A stretch of DNA of 64,000 nt from Paractinoplanes lichenicola (GTDB lineage Bacteria > Actinomycetota > Actinomycetes > Mycobacteriales > Micromonosporaceae): the NCBI RefSeq assembly GCF_016785085.1, contig NZ_JAENHO010000019.1:62001-126000 (forward strand), written 5' to 3'. Position numbers and translations under genes: made by a program. The first letter of the stretch is position 1; each line of letters begins with the position of its first letter. Below, one piece after another: positions 8,288 through 17,096 of the stretch. Below the pieces are notes generated by a model. That model saw only the letters and a program-made list of their open reading frames with translations. It had not been told where the DNA came from and ran no database searches.

Positions 8288-9259
8288 ATGAAACCCGACT
8301 GCCGGATCACCGTCCGGAACACCGCCGACCTCATCGCCATCACGCCCTATCTGCTCGGCTTCCACCCGTCCGACTGCGTCGTGGTGATCGGCACGGTCGG
8401 CTCGGCGGTGCACTTCGCCGCGCGGCATGACTTGGTGGCGCCGGACGACGTCGCCGATGCGACAGCGCCGCTGATCGCCGCTCACGAGGTGGAGGCGGTG
8501 TCGGTCCTGGGGTTCGGGCCGCCCGATCCGGTCGACCGCACGGTGCGGAGGTTCTCCGACGATCTCCGGCGCCACGGTGTCCGGGTTCTGGATCGGGTGC
8601 GCGTAACCGCCGGGCGCTGGTGGTCGTACGACTGCACCAAGCCGCACTGCTGCCCGCCCGACGGCAATCCGGTGCCCTCGCCGCATTCGCCGATCGCCGC
8701 CGCCGCCGTCTATCAGGGCCAAGTCGCGCTGCCGAATCGGAAGGACCTGGTGGCGCAGGTCGCGGGCGTCGAAGGCGAGCAGCGGGAACAGATGCGGGCG
8801 CTGACCGCGGAGATCTGTTCCCGGGGCTCCGGCCCGCCCGAGGGGATCGAGTGGACCGGCCGTCTTCTCGTTCAGCTGGCCGAGCAGCGGTACAGCTCCG
8901 GCTCGACGCTGACCCTGAAGGAAACCGCCCTGCTGGGGGTGCTGCTGGCCGACCCGGTGGTGTTCAACTTCGCCGTCGAGCGCACCCGCGAGGAGTACTG
9001 GCGGGTCGCCCTGTGGACCGAGGTGACGCGCCGGGTGGAGCCGATCTGGGTCGCCCCGGCGGCGGCCCTGCTGGCGTATTCGGCGTGGCGGGCCGAGCTC
9101 GGCCCACTGGCCCGGGTCGCGCTCGACCGGGCCCTGCTGCACAACCCGGCGCACCGCTTCTCGTGGGCGCTCGACCGTCTGATCGCCGCCGGGGTCAGCC
9201 ACGAGCTGGTCGACGAGCTGTTCGAGGCCGTCCAGGCCGGGCCCGAGGATTCCCGGTGA
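8288..9259 (+). CDS. DUF4192 domain-containing protein
   Basis: A protein of 323 residues matching the actinobacterial DUF4192 family: the N-terminus reads IAITPYLLGFHPSDCVVVIG and the middle has WWSYDC-x8-CCPPDG. The C-terminal half contains LLVLLADPVVFNFAVERT-like text and a helical AYSAWRAELGPLARVALDRAL segment. No enzymatic motif is evident and the role is unknown. ATG at 8288 is used because the conserved block begins soon after it. The gene ends 5 bases before the convergent fdhD stop. Confidence 0.85.
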   Translation: MKPDCRITVRNTADLIAITPYLLGFHPSDCVVVIGTVGSAVHFAARHDLVAPDDVADATAPLIAAHEVEAVSVLGFGPPDPVDRTVRRFSDDLRRHGVRVLDRVRVTAGRWWSYDCTKPHCCPPDGNPVPSPHSPIAAAAVYQGQVALPNRKDLVAQVAGVEGEQREQMRALTAEICSRGSGPPEGIEWTGRLLVQLAEQRYSSGSTLTLKETALLGVLLADPVVFNFAVERTREEYWRVALWTEVTRRVEPIWVAPAAALLAYSAWRAELGPLARVALDRALLHNPAHRFSWALDRLIAAGVSHELVDELFEAVQAGPEDSR

Positions 9260-9264
9260 GCAGG

Positions 9265-10092
9265 TCAGACGGTCACGCGTTCGGCGCCGGAGTAGACGTT
9301 CATGCTCGGGCCGCGCAGGAAGCCGACCAGCGTCATGCCGGCCTCGTCGGCGAGCTCGGCGGCCAGCGTGCTCGGCGCCGACACGGCCGCGAGCAGCGGC
9401 AGGCCGGCCATCCAGGCCTTCTGGGTGAGCTCGAAGCTGGCCCGCCCCGAGACCAGCAGCAGGTGCCCGGTCAGCGGCAGCCGGCCCTCGCGCAGCGCCC
9501 ACCCGATCACCTTGTCGACCGCGTTGTGCCGGCCCACGTCCTCGCGCAGCACCAGCAGCTCGCCGCCCGCGGTGAACAGCCCGGCCGCGTGCAGCCCACC
9601 CGTACGGTCGAAGGTGCGCTGGGCCGCGCGCAGGCGGTCGGGCAGCTCGGCCAGGGTGGTGGCCGGGACGCGGAGCGGGTCGCCCGCGACGTCGAAGCGC
9701 GACCGGGTGCGGACGGCGTCGATGCTGGCCTTGCCGCACACCCCGCACGAGCTGGTCGTGTAGAAGTTGCGGCTCGGGTCGGTCACCGGCGGCGGCACGT
9801 CGGCGCCGAGCACCACGTCGACCACGTTGTACGTGTTCGGGGTGTCCGTGCCCGCGCAGAGCTGGGCGGTGACCACGTCGTCGGCGTGGCCGATCACGCC
9901 CTCGGTCAGCAGGAAGCCCATGGCCAGGTCGATGTCGTGCCCGGGGGTGCGCATGGTGACCGCGAGCGGGGCCTTGCGCACCCGGATCTCCAGCGGCTCC
10001 TCGGCGGCGAGGTCGTCGGGCCGGCGCCGCGGGTCACCGGCCGCGTCGAGGTTGATCTTTACAACTGGCCGCCGGGTCATCGTCCTCGCCAT
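9265..10092 (-). CDS. fdhD: Formate dehydrogenase accessory sulfurtransferase FdhD
   Basis: A protein of 275 residues that transfers sulfur from a cysteine desulfurase to the molybdenum cofactor for insertion into formate dehydrogenase. The hallmark SCGVCGK is present with Cys116 and Cys119, as are EEPLEIRV, GFLLTEGVI, GGLHAAGLF and LREDVGRHNAVDKVIG. The start is ATG at 10092; an ATG 12 bases inside (10080) has GAGGA just upstream and is also possible. It is divergent from mobA. No formate dehydrogenase subunit is in the window. Confidence 0.96.
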   Translation of the reverse strand: MARTMTRRPVVKINLDAAGDPRRRPDDLAAEEPLEIRVRKAPLAVTMRTPGHDIDLAMGFLLTEGVIGHADDVVTAQLCAGTDTPNTYNVVDVVLGADVPPPVTDPSRNFYTTSSCGVCGKASIDAVRTRSRFDVAGDPLRVPATTLAELPDRLRAAQRTFDRTGGLHAAGLFTAGGELLVLREDVGRHNAVDKVIGWALREGRLPLTGHLLLVSGRASFELTQKAWMAGLPLLAAVSAPSTLAAELADEAGMTLVGFLRGPSMNVYSGAERVTV

Positions 10093-10194
10093 GCATCGAG
10101 AGTAGGCCCGTGGGACCGCCGGGACGGGAGTGATCCACGTCTGGTTACTGAGCGCGCGCTCACGCTCGACACGCGGTCGGGATACGGTACGTAC

Positions 10195-10794
10195 GTGGGG
10201 GGATTTGCGGCGGTGGTGCTGGCCGGCGGAGCTGCGCGGCGAATGGGTGGCGCGGACAAGCCGACCCTGCCCGTGGCCGGTCAGTCGATGCTGACTCGCG
10301 TGCTGGCCGCGGTGCACGACGCCGACCCCCGCATCGTCGTCGGCAAGGTCCCGCCCGATCTGCCCGTGCCGGTGCATTCCACCAGGGAGGATCCGCCCGG
10401 CAGCGGCCCGGTGGCGGCCACCGCGGCGGGTCTCGCGCTGGTGCCCGACACGGTGACCTACACGGCGCTGCTCGCGGCCGACCTGCCGCTGCTCACCGGT
10501 GAGGCGATCGATGTGCTGCGGCTGACCGCCGAGTCGGTGCCGATGCAGGGCGCGGTCTATCGCGACGCCGAGGGCCGGCGGCAGATGCTCTGCGGCGTCT
10601 GGCGCACGGCGGCGCTGCGCGAGGCGGTCAATCAGCTGGCCGAGGAGCGCGGCAGCCTCGACGGCGCCTCGGTTCGTGACCTGATGAACCATTTGCGAGT
10701 GGCCGAGGTCTCGTGGCGCCGCCCGGGCCCGCCGCCGTGGTTCGACTGCGACACCGACGACGACTTGCGCACCGCCGAAGAATGGGCACGTTGA
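10195..10794 (+). CDS. mobA: MobA-like molybdenum cofactor guanylyltransferase
   Basis: A protein of 199 residues with the nucleotidyltransferase signature LAGGAARRMGGADK at residues 9-22, then DPPGSGPVAATAAGL and the metal-binding AADLPLL. It resembles MobA, which attaches GMP to molybdopterin, though short actinobacterial MobA-like proteins may use other nucleotides. The GTG start at 10195 is followed directly by the nucleotide-binding strand. The neighbouring DUF6457 gene lies 72 bases downstream on the same strand, consistent with an operon. Confidence 0.9.
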   Translation: MGGFAAVVLAGGAARRMGGADKPTLPVAGQSMLTRVLAAVHDADPRIVVGKVPPDLPVPVHSTREDPPGSGPVAATAAGLALVPDTVTYTALLAADLPLLTGEAIDVLRLTAESVPMQGAVYRDAEGRRQMLCGVWRTAALREAVNQLAEERGSLDGASVRDLMNHLRVAEVSWRRPGPPPWFDCDTDDDLRTAEEWAR

Positions 10795-10866
10795 TCCACT
10801 TGTAGTGGCCGGAAACACGATGATCAACTCGGTCGGCAGCAGGAAAGATGGCGGGAAATTCGCAGC

Positions 10867-11154
10867 ATGAGCCGACGGGATATGACGACGATGAACGAGC
10901 TCGACGCCTGGCTGATCGCCGCCGCAGGGGAGGCGGGCATCGATCCCGCCGACGTCCCCGTCCAAACAGTGCTGGATCTCGCCCGCGACGTGGCCCATGG
11001 CGTGGTGCGCCCGGGGGCGCCGGTTACCGCATACCTGCTGGGCTTGGCCGCGGGCCGGGGCGCCGACCCGTCCGCGCTCGCCGACAAGCTGAGCGACCTC
11101 GCCCTCGACTGGCCCAGCGAGGCGAACGTGGGGGAGGAATCGCCCATCTCCTGA
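10867..11154 (+). CDS. DUF6457 protein, molybdopterin-associated
   Basis: A small protein of 95 residues reading MNELDAWLIAAAGEAGI and then VLDLARDVAHGVVRPGAPVTAYLLGLAAG. This pattern matches the DUF6457 family, which is found next to or fused with MobA in actinomycetes. It is helical, without signal or membrane segments. It follows mobA in the same direction. Its biochemical role is not known; a helper role in cofactor synthesis is inferred from context. ATG at 10867 is used; two further ATGs lie within the first nine codons. Confidence 0.75.
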   Translation: MSRRDMTTMNELDAWLIAAAGEAGIDPADVPVQTVLDLARDVAHGVVRPGAPVTAYLLGLAAGRGADPSALADKLSDLALDWPSEANVGEESPIS

Positions 11155-11213
11155 GAGAGGGGGAGAGCGGGCGGACACGGCTCGATAGGGTGGCGGGAGC
11201 GGAGGTGACGATC

Positions 11214-12302
11214 ATGACGGCAGAGAGCGCCGAGGGCGGCGAGACCAACGAGGGTGTGCTCCTCGACGAGCCGACCACGGCCGATCTTCGGGCCAAGGTC
11301 GGCGAGGCATGGCGTGAGTTCGCGCGAGCCCTGGCAGACCTGCTGCCGACGCTCGCGCCGGGAGCCCACATCGACCTGACCCTCGATCCGACCGCCTCCG
11401 GCACCGGCATGGCCGTCTATTCGGTCAGCATCCGTGTGCTGGAGGGCGGCGTGGTCGAGGCGCTGGCGATCGGCAACGCGGGCTTGCCCGAGGGCTATCG
11501 GATGGATCGCGCCTCGATCGCCGACCTGGTCGCGCTCGGCTGGTCGCCCCCCGGGGTGCTGGCCGGCTCGGGCGACTCGTTCGGCCTCAGCTCCACTCAG
11601 GACAGCTCGAAGCGGCTCGCCACCGTGGTCGCGCGCACCATGCGCGACGTCTACGGCGCGCCGCACCCGGCGTTCCTGGTCTACCTCGTGCACGACGAGA
11701 ACGACGAGCCGATCGAGGCGGCGCCGCTGGCCACCGCCCGGCACGAGCCGAGCATCGACGGCGACCTCAACCTCGACGACCTCGACGACGACGGTGCGCT
11801 GTCGGCGGCCCTGGCCGACGCGGCCGACGAGGTCGTCCCGCTCGAGGAGCGGGTCCGCACGGTGGTCGCGACCATGTCCAAGACCGCCACCGACCAGCTG
11901 CAGGTGGATGCGGACGGCGACATCGGCATTCGGGCCGGGTCGGCGATGGTCTTCGTCCGGGTGCGGGAAAATCCGCCGCTGGTCGACGTCTTCTCGCCGA
12001 TCCTGACCGAGGTCGAGCCGACCGAGCAGCTCTACGTGAAGCTGTCCGAGCTGACCAACCGGATGCCGATCGGCCGGCTCTATTGCGCGCAAGACACGGT
12101 GTGGGCGTCCATCCCGGTCTTCGGGCGCAACTTCCAGGCCACCCACCTGATGCTGGCCGTGCAGGTCATGACCGGCCTGGCCGACGAGCTCGACGACCGG
12201 TTGCACGGCGAGTTCGGCGGCAAGCGGTTCTTCGGCGAGGGCGACAAGCCGTCCCCGGCCAAGGCCCCGGCCGACGAGCACCGCACGGGCATGTATCTGT
12301 AG
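11214..12302 (+). CDS. YbjN/CesT-like chaperone-fold protein
   Basis: A protein of 362 residues, rich in Asp and Glu. The C-terminal half carries a YbjN-like domain: IGIRAGSAMVFVRVRENPP, VDVFSPILTEVEP, then LYVKLSELTNRMPIGRLYC and VWASIPVFGRNF. Actinobacterial proteins of this kind are grouped with peptide-binding chaperones of the T3SS CesT/YbjN fold. No catalytic residues are evident. The ATG is supported by GGAGGTGA seven bases upstream. Its role is unknown. Confidence 0.7.
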   Translation: MTAESAEGGETNEGVLLDEPTTADLRAKVGEAWREFARALADLLPTLAPGAHIDLTLDPTASGTGMAVYSVSIRVLEGGVVEALAIGNAGLPEGYRMDRASIADLVALGWSPPGVLAGSGDSFGLSSTQDSSKRLATVVARTMRDVYGAPHPAFLVYLVHDENDEPIEAAPLATARHEPSIDGDLNLDDLDDDGALSAALADAADEVVPLEERVRTVVATMSKTATDQLQVDADGDIGIRAGSAMVFVRVRENPPLVDVFSPILTEVEPTEQLYVKLSELTNRMPIGRLYCAQDTVWASIPVFGRNFQATHLMLAVQVMTGLADELDDRLHGEFGGKRFFGEGDKPSPAKAPADEHRTGMYL

Positions 12303-12314
12303 CGCCCAAAGCCA

Positions 12315-12343
12315 CCCGGTCCGTCGGGGCGGACGGAACCGGG
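12315..12343. terminator. Hairpin between convergent genes
   Basis: CCCGGTCCGTC pairs with GACGGAACCGGG around a GGGGCG loop, with one unpaired A. It lies just after the stop of the YbjN-like gene and before the convergent lipoprotein gene, so it may act in both directions. There is no T tract. Confidence 0.5.
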
Positions 12344-12422
12344 CGGCTCGGCAGGGCTGTCGTGCCGGCCACGCGGGGCTGAGGCGGACCGATGCGGGCA
12401 AGCCCTGTTACGGCGTCACGGA

Positions 12423-14231
12423 CTACCTCATATCCACCCAGGCGACGCGGTCCAGGGTGGACGCATTGGTGGCGAGCAGACCCTCGCCGGTGATCGACCA
12501 GAGCACGTCGCCGACGACCACGGCGCGGCGCACGGGCCCGGCCGAGGCGGCGGCCGGGGCGAGCCTGGTGTCGCCGCCCAGCCGGTCGCCGGTCACCCGC
12601 AGCGTGAGCGCCGCGTCGTCCACCGGCAGCACCAGCAGGTTCGTCGCCGGCCACCAGAGGATCGCGTGCGGGTCGGCCTCGGCCTCGGACTGCCCGCCCG
12701 CCACCACATGCTGGTCGAGCCGCTTGGGGGCGGCCGGGTCGGTCACGTCGAACAGCGACACCTGCAGGCCCAGGGGCCGGCCCTGGTCGTCCGCCTCCTG
12801 CCCGATGCCGATCAGCCGGTTCTCGCCGACCGGCTGCAGGTGCGACGAGAAGCCGTTGATCTTCAGCTCGCCGGTGACCCGGGGCTTCGCGGGGTCGGAC
12901 AGGTCGAGGCTGTAGAGCGGGTCGGTCTGCCGGAAGGTCACCACGTAGCCGCGGGGGCCGATGAACCGTACGGAGTAGATGCGCTCGCCCTTGCCCAGGC
13001 CCTCGGCCGCGCCCACCTCGACCAGCTTGCCGTCCCGCTCGGCCAGCACCCGCACCGCCGAGGCGTCGTCCTTCCAACTGGTCGTGGCCACCCGCAGGTG
13101 CCCCTCCCAGGCGGACATCGAGTATTGATTGAGCAGATGGCCGGGGACCTTGCCCGAGGCCACGTACGCGGGCTTGCCGACCGGCGGCAGGCTGAAGCGG
13201 TAGATGTCGGTGCCGTCGGGCGGGGCGACCCGCGACGTGCCGGAGGCGGCCGTGTTGAACCGCCAGGTCTCGTTGTTCGCGACATAGAGGCTGTCGCTCG
13301 TGCCGTAGACGGCGTCCCCGTCGGCGACCATCGCGACCGGATCGCCGGCGTCGAGCTCGGCCGCGCTCAGGTCGAACGAGAGCACCCGCAGCATCGTCAT
13401 GCCCGAGAACGACTCCGGCCGGCTCACCGCCGCGCAGTCGAGCTGCCCCTTGGTGGTCGTGCCGCCGGTGGTGATCTCCCAGTCGGGCAGCCAGGCGTCG
13501 ACCGGGGTGGCCGCGATGGCGTTCCGGTCGTCCTGCATCACATTTTCGGGCACGGTGTCGCCGCGGAACGGGAGCCGGAACTCCGGCCCGCTGCTGAGCA
13601 CGACCCGGGCCGTGCTGCCCTGCTGGCGGGCGTCGATGATGCGGCCGTCGCCCCGATAGCGGCTGATCAGGCGGGGCTGGGCGGCGGCGAGGTCGATCAG
13701 CAGCACCTCGGAGCGGCCGCTCGTCGGACGCATCATCCGCGAGTCCTCGCGCAGCATCGGGCCGCCGCCGCCGTCCGCCAGCACCAGCGCGCGGTCGCCG
13801 GCGAGAAGCAAAGTCGGTTCCCCGTACGCCTGGACGCCGAGCTCGAGCCGCCCGACCTGCGTACGGGAGGCCGTGTCGACCACGCGCAGCACGCCGCCGG
13901 AAATGGTGACGATGCGCTTGCCGTCGGTCTTGACGATGTCGGGCTCGTCGACGCCGGCCTCGTGCACGTTGGTGCCCGAATGCGCGGGACCGGCCACCGA
14001 GTCGGCGGCGCGGGCGTTGTCGGGCACCGCGAGACGGGCGCTGCCCCGCTCGGCCGTGCTGCTCAGCTCGGCGGCGGCGCGCAACTCCTTCTCGAGCTGG
14101 GCGCACGAGTCGAAGGCGACAAGTTTCAGGGGTGGGGCGGGCGCGGGCGGCGACGCGGAAGGAGCGGACGCCGTGCAGCCCGCCAGCGGCAGAACCGCGA
14201 GCGCGGACCAGAGCCAGGATCGACGCGACAT
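12423..14231 (-). CDS. Secreted lipoprotein with C-terminal beta-propeller domain
   Basis: A protein of 602 residues with a lipoprotein signal (basic MSRR, hydrophobic core, lipobox PLAGC) and a Ser/Pro/Ala linker. The conserved block EAGVDEPDIVKTDGKRI marks the PF09826 beta-propeller family, followed by blade-like repeats such as LVVFDVTDPAAPKRLDQ-type text and YSLDLSDPAKPRV. The protein is probably anchored outside the membrane. The family has no assigned reaction. It is transcribed away from the Lrp regulator and ends facing the YbjN-like gene. Confidence 0.88.
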   Translation of the reverse strand: MSRRSWLWSALAVLPLAGCTASAPSASPPAPAPPLKLVAFDSCAQLEKELRAAAELSSTAERGSARLAVPDNARAADSVAGPAHSGTNVHEAGVDEPDIVKTDGKRIVTISGGVLRVVDTASRTQVGRLELGVQAYGEPTLLLAGDRALVLADGGGGPMLREDSRMMRPTSGRSEVLLIDLAAAQPRLISRYRGDGRIIDARQQGSTARVVLSSGPEFRLPFRGDTVPENVMQDDRNAIAATPVDAWLPDWEITTGGTTTKGQLDCAAVSRPESFSGMTMLRVLSFDLSAAELDAGDPVAMVADGDAVYGTSDSLYVANNETWRFNTAASGTSRVAPPDGTDIYRFSLPPVGKPAYVASGKVPGHLLNQYSMSAWEGHLRVATTSWKDDASAVRVLAERDGKLVEVGAAEGLGKGERIYSVRFIGPRGYVVTFRQTDPLYSLDLSDPAKPRVTGELKINGFSSHLQPVGENRLIGIGQEADDQGRPLGLQVSLFDVTDPAAPKRLDQHVVAGGQSEAEADPHAILWWPATNLLVLPVDDAALTLRVTGDRLGGDTRLAPAAASAGPVRRAVVVGDVLWSITGEGLLATNASTLDRVAWVDMR

Positions 14232-14271
14232 GTCCGGTTGGACGCGCCGGCCCGCGGCCCGGTTCCCCTCG

Positions 14272-14730
14272 CTACTCCGGGGCGGGAACCGGCGTGGGGG
14301 TCTCGACCAACCGGGACAGGACGATCATGCTGCGCGTCGAGGTGACGAACGGCTCGGCCCGCAGCCGTTCCAAGGCCTGTTCGAGATGCCCGATGTCGGC
14401 CGCCCGCAGGTGCACGAGGGCGTCGGCCTGACCGGAGACCGTGTACGCCCCGACGACCTCGGGATGCCGCCGGGTGGCCACCGTGATCTGGGCCGGAGTG
14501 GTGCGCCCGGTGCAGAAGAGCTCGACGAACGCCTCGGTCGTCCACCCCACGGCGGCCGGGTCGACGACGGTCGTGAACCCCTTGATCACCCCGCGGGATC
14601 GAAGCCGGTCGACGCGGCGCTTGACAGCGGGAGCGGACAGCGAGACCTTCGCGCCGATCTCGGCGTACGAGGATCGCGCGTCGGCCATCAGCAGCGCAAC
14701 GATTCGCTGGTCTACGGCGTCCAGTTGCAA
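14272..14730 (-). CDS. Lrp/AsnC-family transcriptional regulator
   Basis: A protein of 152 residues with an N-terminal helix-turn-helix (LDAVDQRIVALLMADARSSY, then LSAPAVKRRVDRLRSRGVI) and a C-terminal RAM ligand-binding domain (VVDPAAVGWTTEAFVELF, GAYTVSGQADALVHLRA). TTG at 14730 is chosen because GGGGGCGA precedes it at normal spacing; a TTG at 14751 has no such site. It faces the dimethylarginine hydrolase gene across about 70 bases. In actinobacteria this arrangement usually means control of the adjacent arginine or ornithine enzyme gene; this is inferred. Confidence 0.9.
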   Translation of the reverse strand: MQLDAVDQRIVALLMADARSSYAEIGAKVSLSAPAVKRRVDRLRSRGVIKGFTTVVDPAAVGWTTEAFVELFCTGRTTPAQITVATRRHPEVVGAYTVSGQADALVHLRAADIGHLEQALERLRAEPFVTSTRSMIVLSRLVETPTPVPAPE

Positions 14731-14797
14731 CGATTCGCCCCCAACGGACAAGATTTATGGCTGTTTCGTGCATCGCAGCCTACCTACGCTCTAACTC

Positions 14798-15625
14798 GTG
14801 AACCACACCGAGCGCCTGCCGCGAAACCGGACATATCTCATGTGTCCCCCGAAGCATTTCACGGTCGAGTACGCCATCAACCCGTGGATGGACACGACGG
14901 TGCCGGTCGACGCCGTCCTGGCGCTCAAGCAGTGGGAGATCCTCCGCGACACCCTGGGCGACCTCGGTCATCAGGTGCACGTGCTGGACGCCGTGGCCGG
15001 TCTGCCCGACATGGTCTACGCCGCCAACGGGGCGTTCTCGGTCGACGGCACGGTCTACGGCGCCCGGTTCCGCCACGCCGAGCGCAGCGCCGAGGCCGAC
15101 GCGCACCGCGAGTTCTACGCGACCCAGGGCTGGAGCTTCGCCGGGCCGCAGCACATCAACGAGGGCGAGGGCGACTTCGCGTACCTTCCCGCGGCGTACG
15201 GGGGAATGGTTCTCGCCGGCTACGGCTTCCGCACCGACCCGGCCGCGCACGCCGAGGCGCAGGAGGTGCTCGGCCGCCCGGTGGTCTCGCTGCGCCTGGT
15301 CGACCCGGCCTTCTATCACCTGGACACCGCGCTGGCCGCCCTCGACGACCGCAACGTCACCTACTACCCGGGCGCGTTCTCGGCCGCCTCGCAGCGGGTG
15401 CTGGCCCAGCTCTTCCCGGACGCGGTGCACGCCGATCGCGCCGACGCCGAGGCGTTCGGGCTCAACCTGGTCAGCGACGGCCGGCACGTGATCCTCAACA
15501 CCGAGGCCATGGCCATGGGCGACAAGCTGCGGGCGGCCGGCTATCTGCCCGTCCACGTCGACCTGTCCGAGCTCAAGCGCGGCGGCGGCAGCGTGAAGTG
15601 CGCGGTGGCCGAACTGCGGGGGTAA
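14798..15625 (+). CDS. ddaH: Dimethylarginine dimethylaminohydrolase (DDAH) family protein
   Basis: A protein of 275 residues of the guanidino-group-modifying superfamily. Visible elements are LMCPPKHF near the N-terminus, DMVYAANGAF, NEGEGDF (Glu122, Asp126), FYHLDTAL with catalytic His174, and a C-terminal GGSVKCAVAEL with nucleophile Cys268. DDAH hydrolyses methylated arginines to citrulline and dimethylamine; related enzymes act on other guanidines or arginine, so the substrate is not settled. GTG at 14798 is used. It is divergent from the Lrp-type regulator. Confidence 0.85.
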   Translation: MNHTERLPRNRTYLMCPPKHFTVEYAINPWMDTTVPVDAVLALKQWEILRDTLGDLGHQVHVLDAVAGLPDMVYAANGAFSVDGTVYGARFRHAERSAEADAHREFYATQGWSFAGPQHINEGEGDFAYLPAAYGGMVLAGYGFRTDPAAHAEAQEVLGRPVVSLRLVDPAFYHLDTALAALDDRNVTYYPGAFSAASQRVLAQLFPDAVHADRADAEAFGLNLVSDGRHVILNTEAMAMGDKLRAAGYLPVHVDLSELKRGGGSVKCAVAELRG

Positions 15626-15723
15626 AAGACTCAAGCGGACGGCCGCGGCCCCGAACAGTCGTGACGGCAGACACGCGAACAACGGCATGGGCGCTGACGA
15701 ATCATTGGTGGCCGTGCGGGAAG

Positions 15724-16299
15724 ATGGTCCGCATGACCGACGAACAGCGCACCGCGGAGAAGCAGGAAGACGGCTCCGTCATCGTGGTCGGCCCGGACGG
15801 GCGGCCGATGGGCACGATCGACGCCGACGGGACGGTCAACCCGGAGGAGCCCGGCAACCTGATCGAACAGCCGGCCAAGGTCATGCGGATCGGCAGCATG
15901 ATCAAGCAGCTGCTCGAGGAGGTCCGCGCGGCTCCGCTCGACGAGGCCAGCCGGGGCCGGCTCCGCGAGATCCACCAGCGTTCCATCACCGAGCTCGAGG
16001 ACGGTCTCGCCCCCGAGCTGCGCGAGGAGCTGGAGCGGCTCTCGCTGCCCTTCGAGGGTGAGACCCCGCCCAGCGAGGCCGAGCTGCGCATCGCGCAGGC
16101 CCAGCTCGTCGGCTGGCTCGAGGGCCTCTTCCACGGCATCCAGGCCGCCCTGGTCGCCCAGCAGATGGCCGCCCGGCTCCAGCTCGAGCAGATGCGCGGC
16201 GGCAACGGCGGCCGGCCCGCCCTGCCGATGGGCGCGATCCCCGGCATGCCCACCCCGCGCGACGGCGGCGAGGGCGGCCGCACCGGTCAATATCTCTAG
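15724..16299 (+). CDS. bpa: Bacterial proteasome activator Bpa (PafE)
   Basis: A protein of 191 residues. After an acidic N-terminus (GSVIVVGPDGRPMGTI) come long helices (IGSMIKQLLEEVRAAPLDEASRGRL; LAPELREELERLSLPF) and a Gly/Pro-rich tail ending GQYL. That C-terminal motif is the HbYX-like anchor with which Bpa rings dock on the 20S core and open its gate. Bpa works without ATP, degrading unfolded proteins such as HspR in mycobacteria. ATG at 15724 is used; another in-frame ATG is at 15733. Its stop shares a CTAG with the stop of the convergent HAD gene. The 20S subunits are not in the window. Confidence 0.93.
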   Translation: MVRMTDEQRTAEKQEDGSVIVVGPDGRPMGTIDADGTVNPEEPGNLIEQPAKVMRIGSMIKQLLEEVRAAPLDEASRGRLREIHQRSITELEDGLAPELREELERLSLPFEGETPPSEAELRIAQAQLVGWLEGLFHGIQAALVAQQMAARLQLEQMRGGNGGRPALPMGAIPGMPTPRDGGEGGRTGQYL

Positions 16300-17096
16300 A
16301 TGTCGTAGAGGTCCGCGAGGTAACGCGCGACCCCGTCCTCGTCGTTGGTCGGCCCGATCTCGTCGGCCACCTTCTTGAGGGCGGGGTGAGCGTTGCCCAT
16401 CGCGACCGAGTGGCCCGCCCAGGCCAGCAGCGGGATGTCGTTGGGCATGTCGCCGAACGCCACCACCTCGGATTTGTCGACGCCGTAACGCTCGCAGTGC
16501 CAGGCCAGACCGGCCGCCTTGGTGACGCCGGCCGCGCTGATCTCGACCAGGGCGCTCGACGACGAGTGCGTGGTCGTGGCGATATCGCCCAGCGTGCGGC
16601 TGACCAGCTCGTAGAACTCGTCCGCCTGGTGGTTGGCCGAGCGAGCGAGCAGCTTCACAGCCGGCACCGAGGTCAGCTCCTCCGGGGTGGCCAGCACCCG
16701 TACGGCCTGGGTGTCGGACTCCCAGCGCACCGGCCAGGCCTCCTCGTACCAGAAGGAGCGGCCGTCCTCGACCTCCACGGCCAGCGCGACGTCGGGCACG
16801 GCCTCGCGCAGCCGCTTGCTGACGTCGAGCAGCAGCTCGACCGAGATCGGGTCGGCCCGCAGCACCTCGTCGCGCTCGGCGTCGTAGATCACGGCGCCGT
16901 TCGCGCAGATCGCGGGGACCGGCGCCGCCATCTGCGCGAAGAGCTGGTGCAGCCACCGCACGGGCCGGCCCGTGACGACCACGAACGGCACCGGAAGAGC
17001 GTCGAGCACCTCGATGGTGCGCTTGCTCAGCGTGCCGTCCGTACGGATCAGGGTGCCGTCGATGTCGCTGGCGACGAGCTTGTAAGGGGTGGCCAT
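16296..17096 (-). CDS. HAD-superfamily Cof-type phosphatase
   Basis: A protein of 266 residues of the Cof subfamily (HAD-IIB). Motif I is SDIDGTL with Asp11 and Asp13, the threonine of motif II is in VVTGRP, and motifs III and IV appear as the conserved lysine and GDMPNDIPLL. Such enzymes dephosphorylate sugar phosphates or flavin precursors; the substrate is not predicted. Its ATG overlaps the stop of the upstream paralogue by one base (TGATG), so the two are translationally coupled. Confidence 0.92.
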   Translation of the reverse strand: MATPYKLVASDIDGTLIRTDGTLSKRTIEVLDALPVPFVVVTGRPVRWLHQLFAQMAAPVPAICANGAVIYDAERDEVLRADPISVELLLDVSKRLREAVPDVALAVEVEDGRSFWYEEAWPVRWESDTQAVRVLATPEELTSVPAVKLLARSANHQADEFYELVSRTLGDIATTTHSSSSALVEISAAGVTKAAGLAWHCERYGVDKSEVVAFGDMPNDIPLLAWAGHSVAMGNAHPALKKVADEIGPTNDEDGVARYLADLYDI

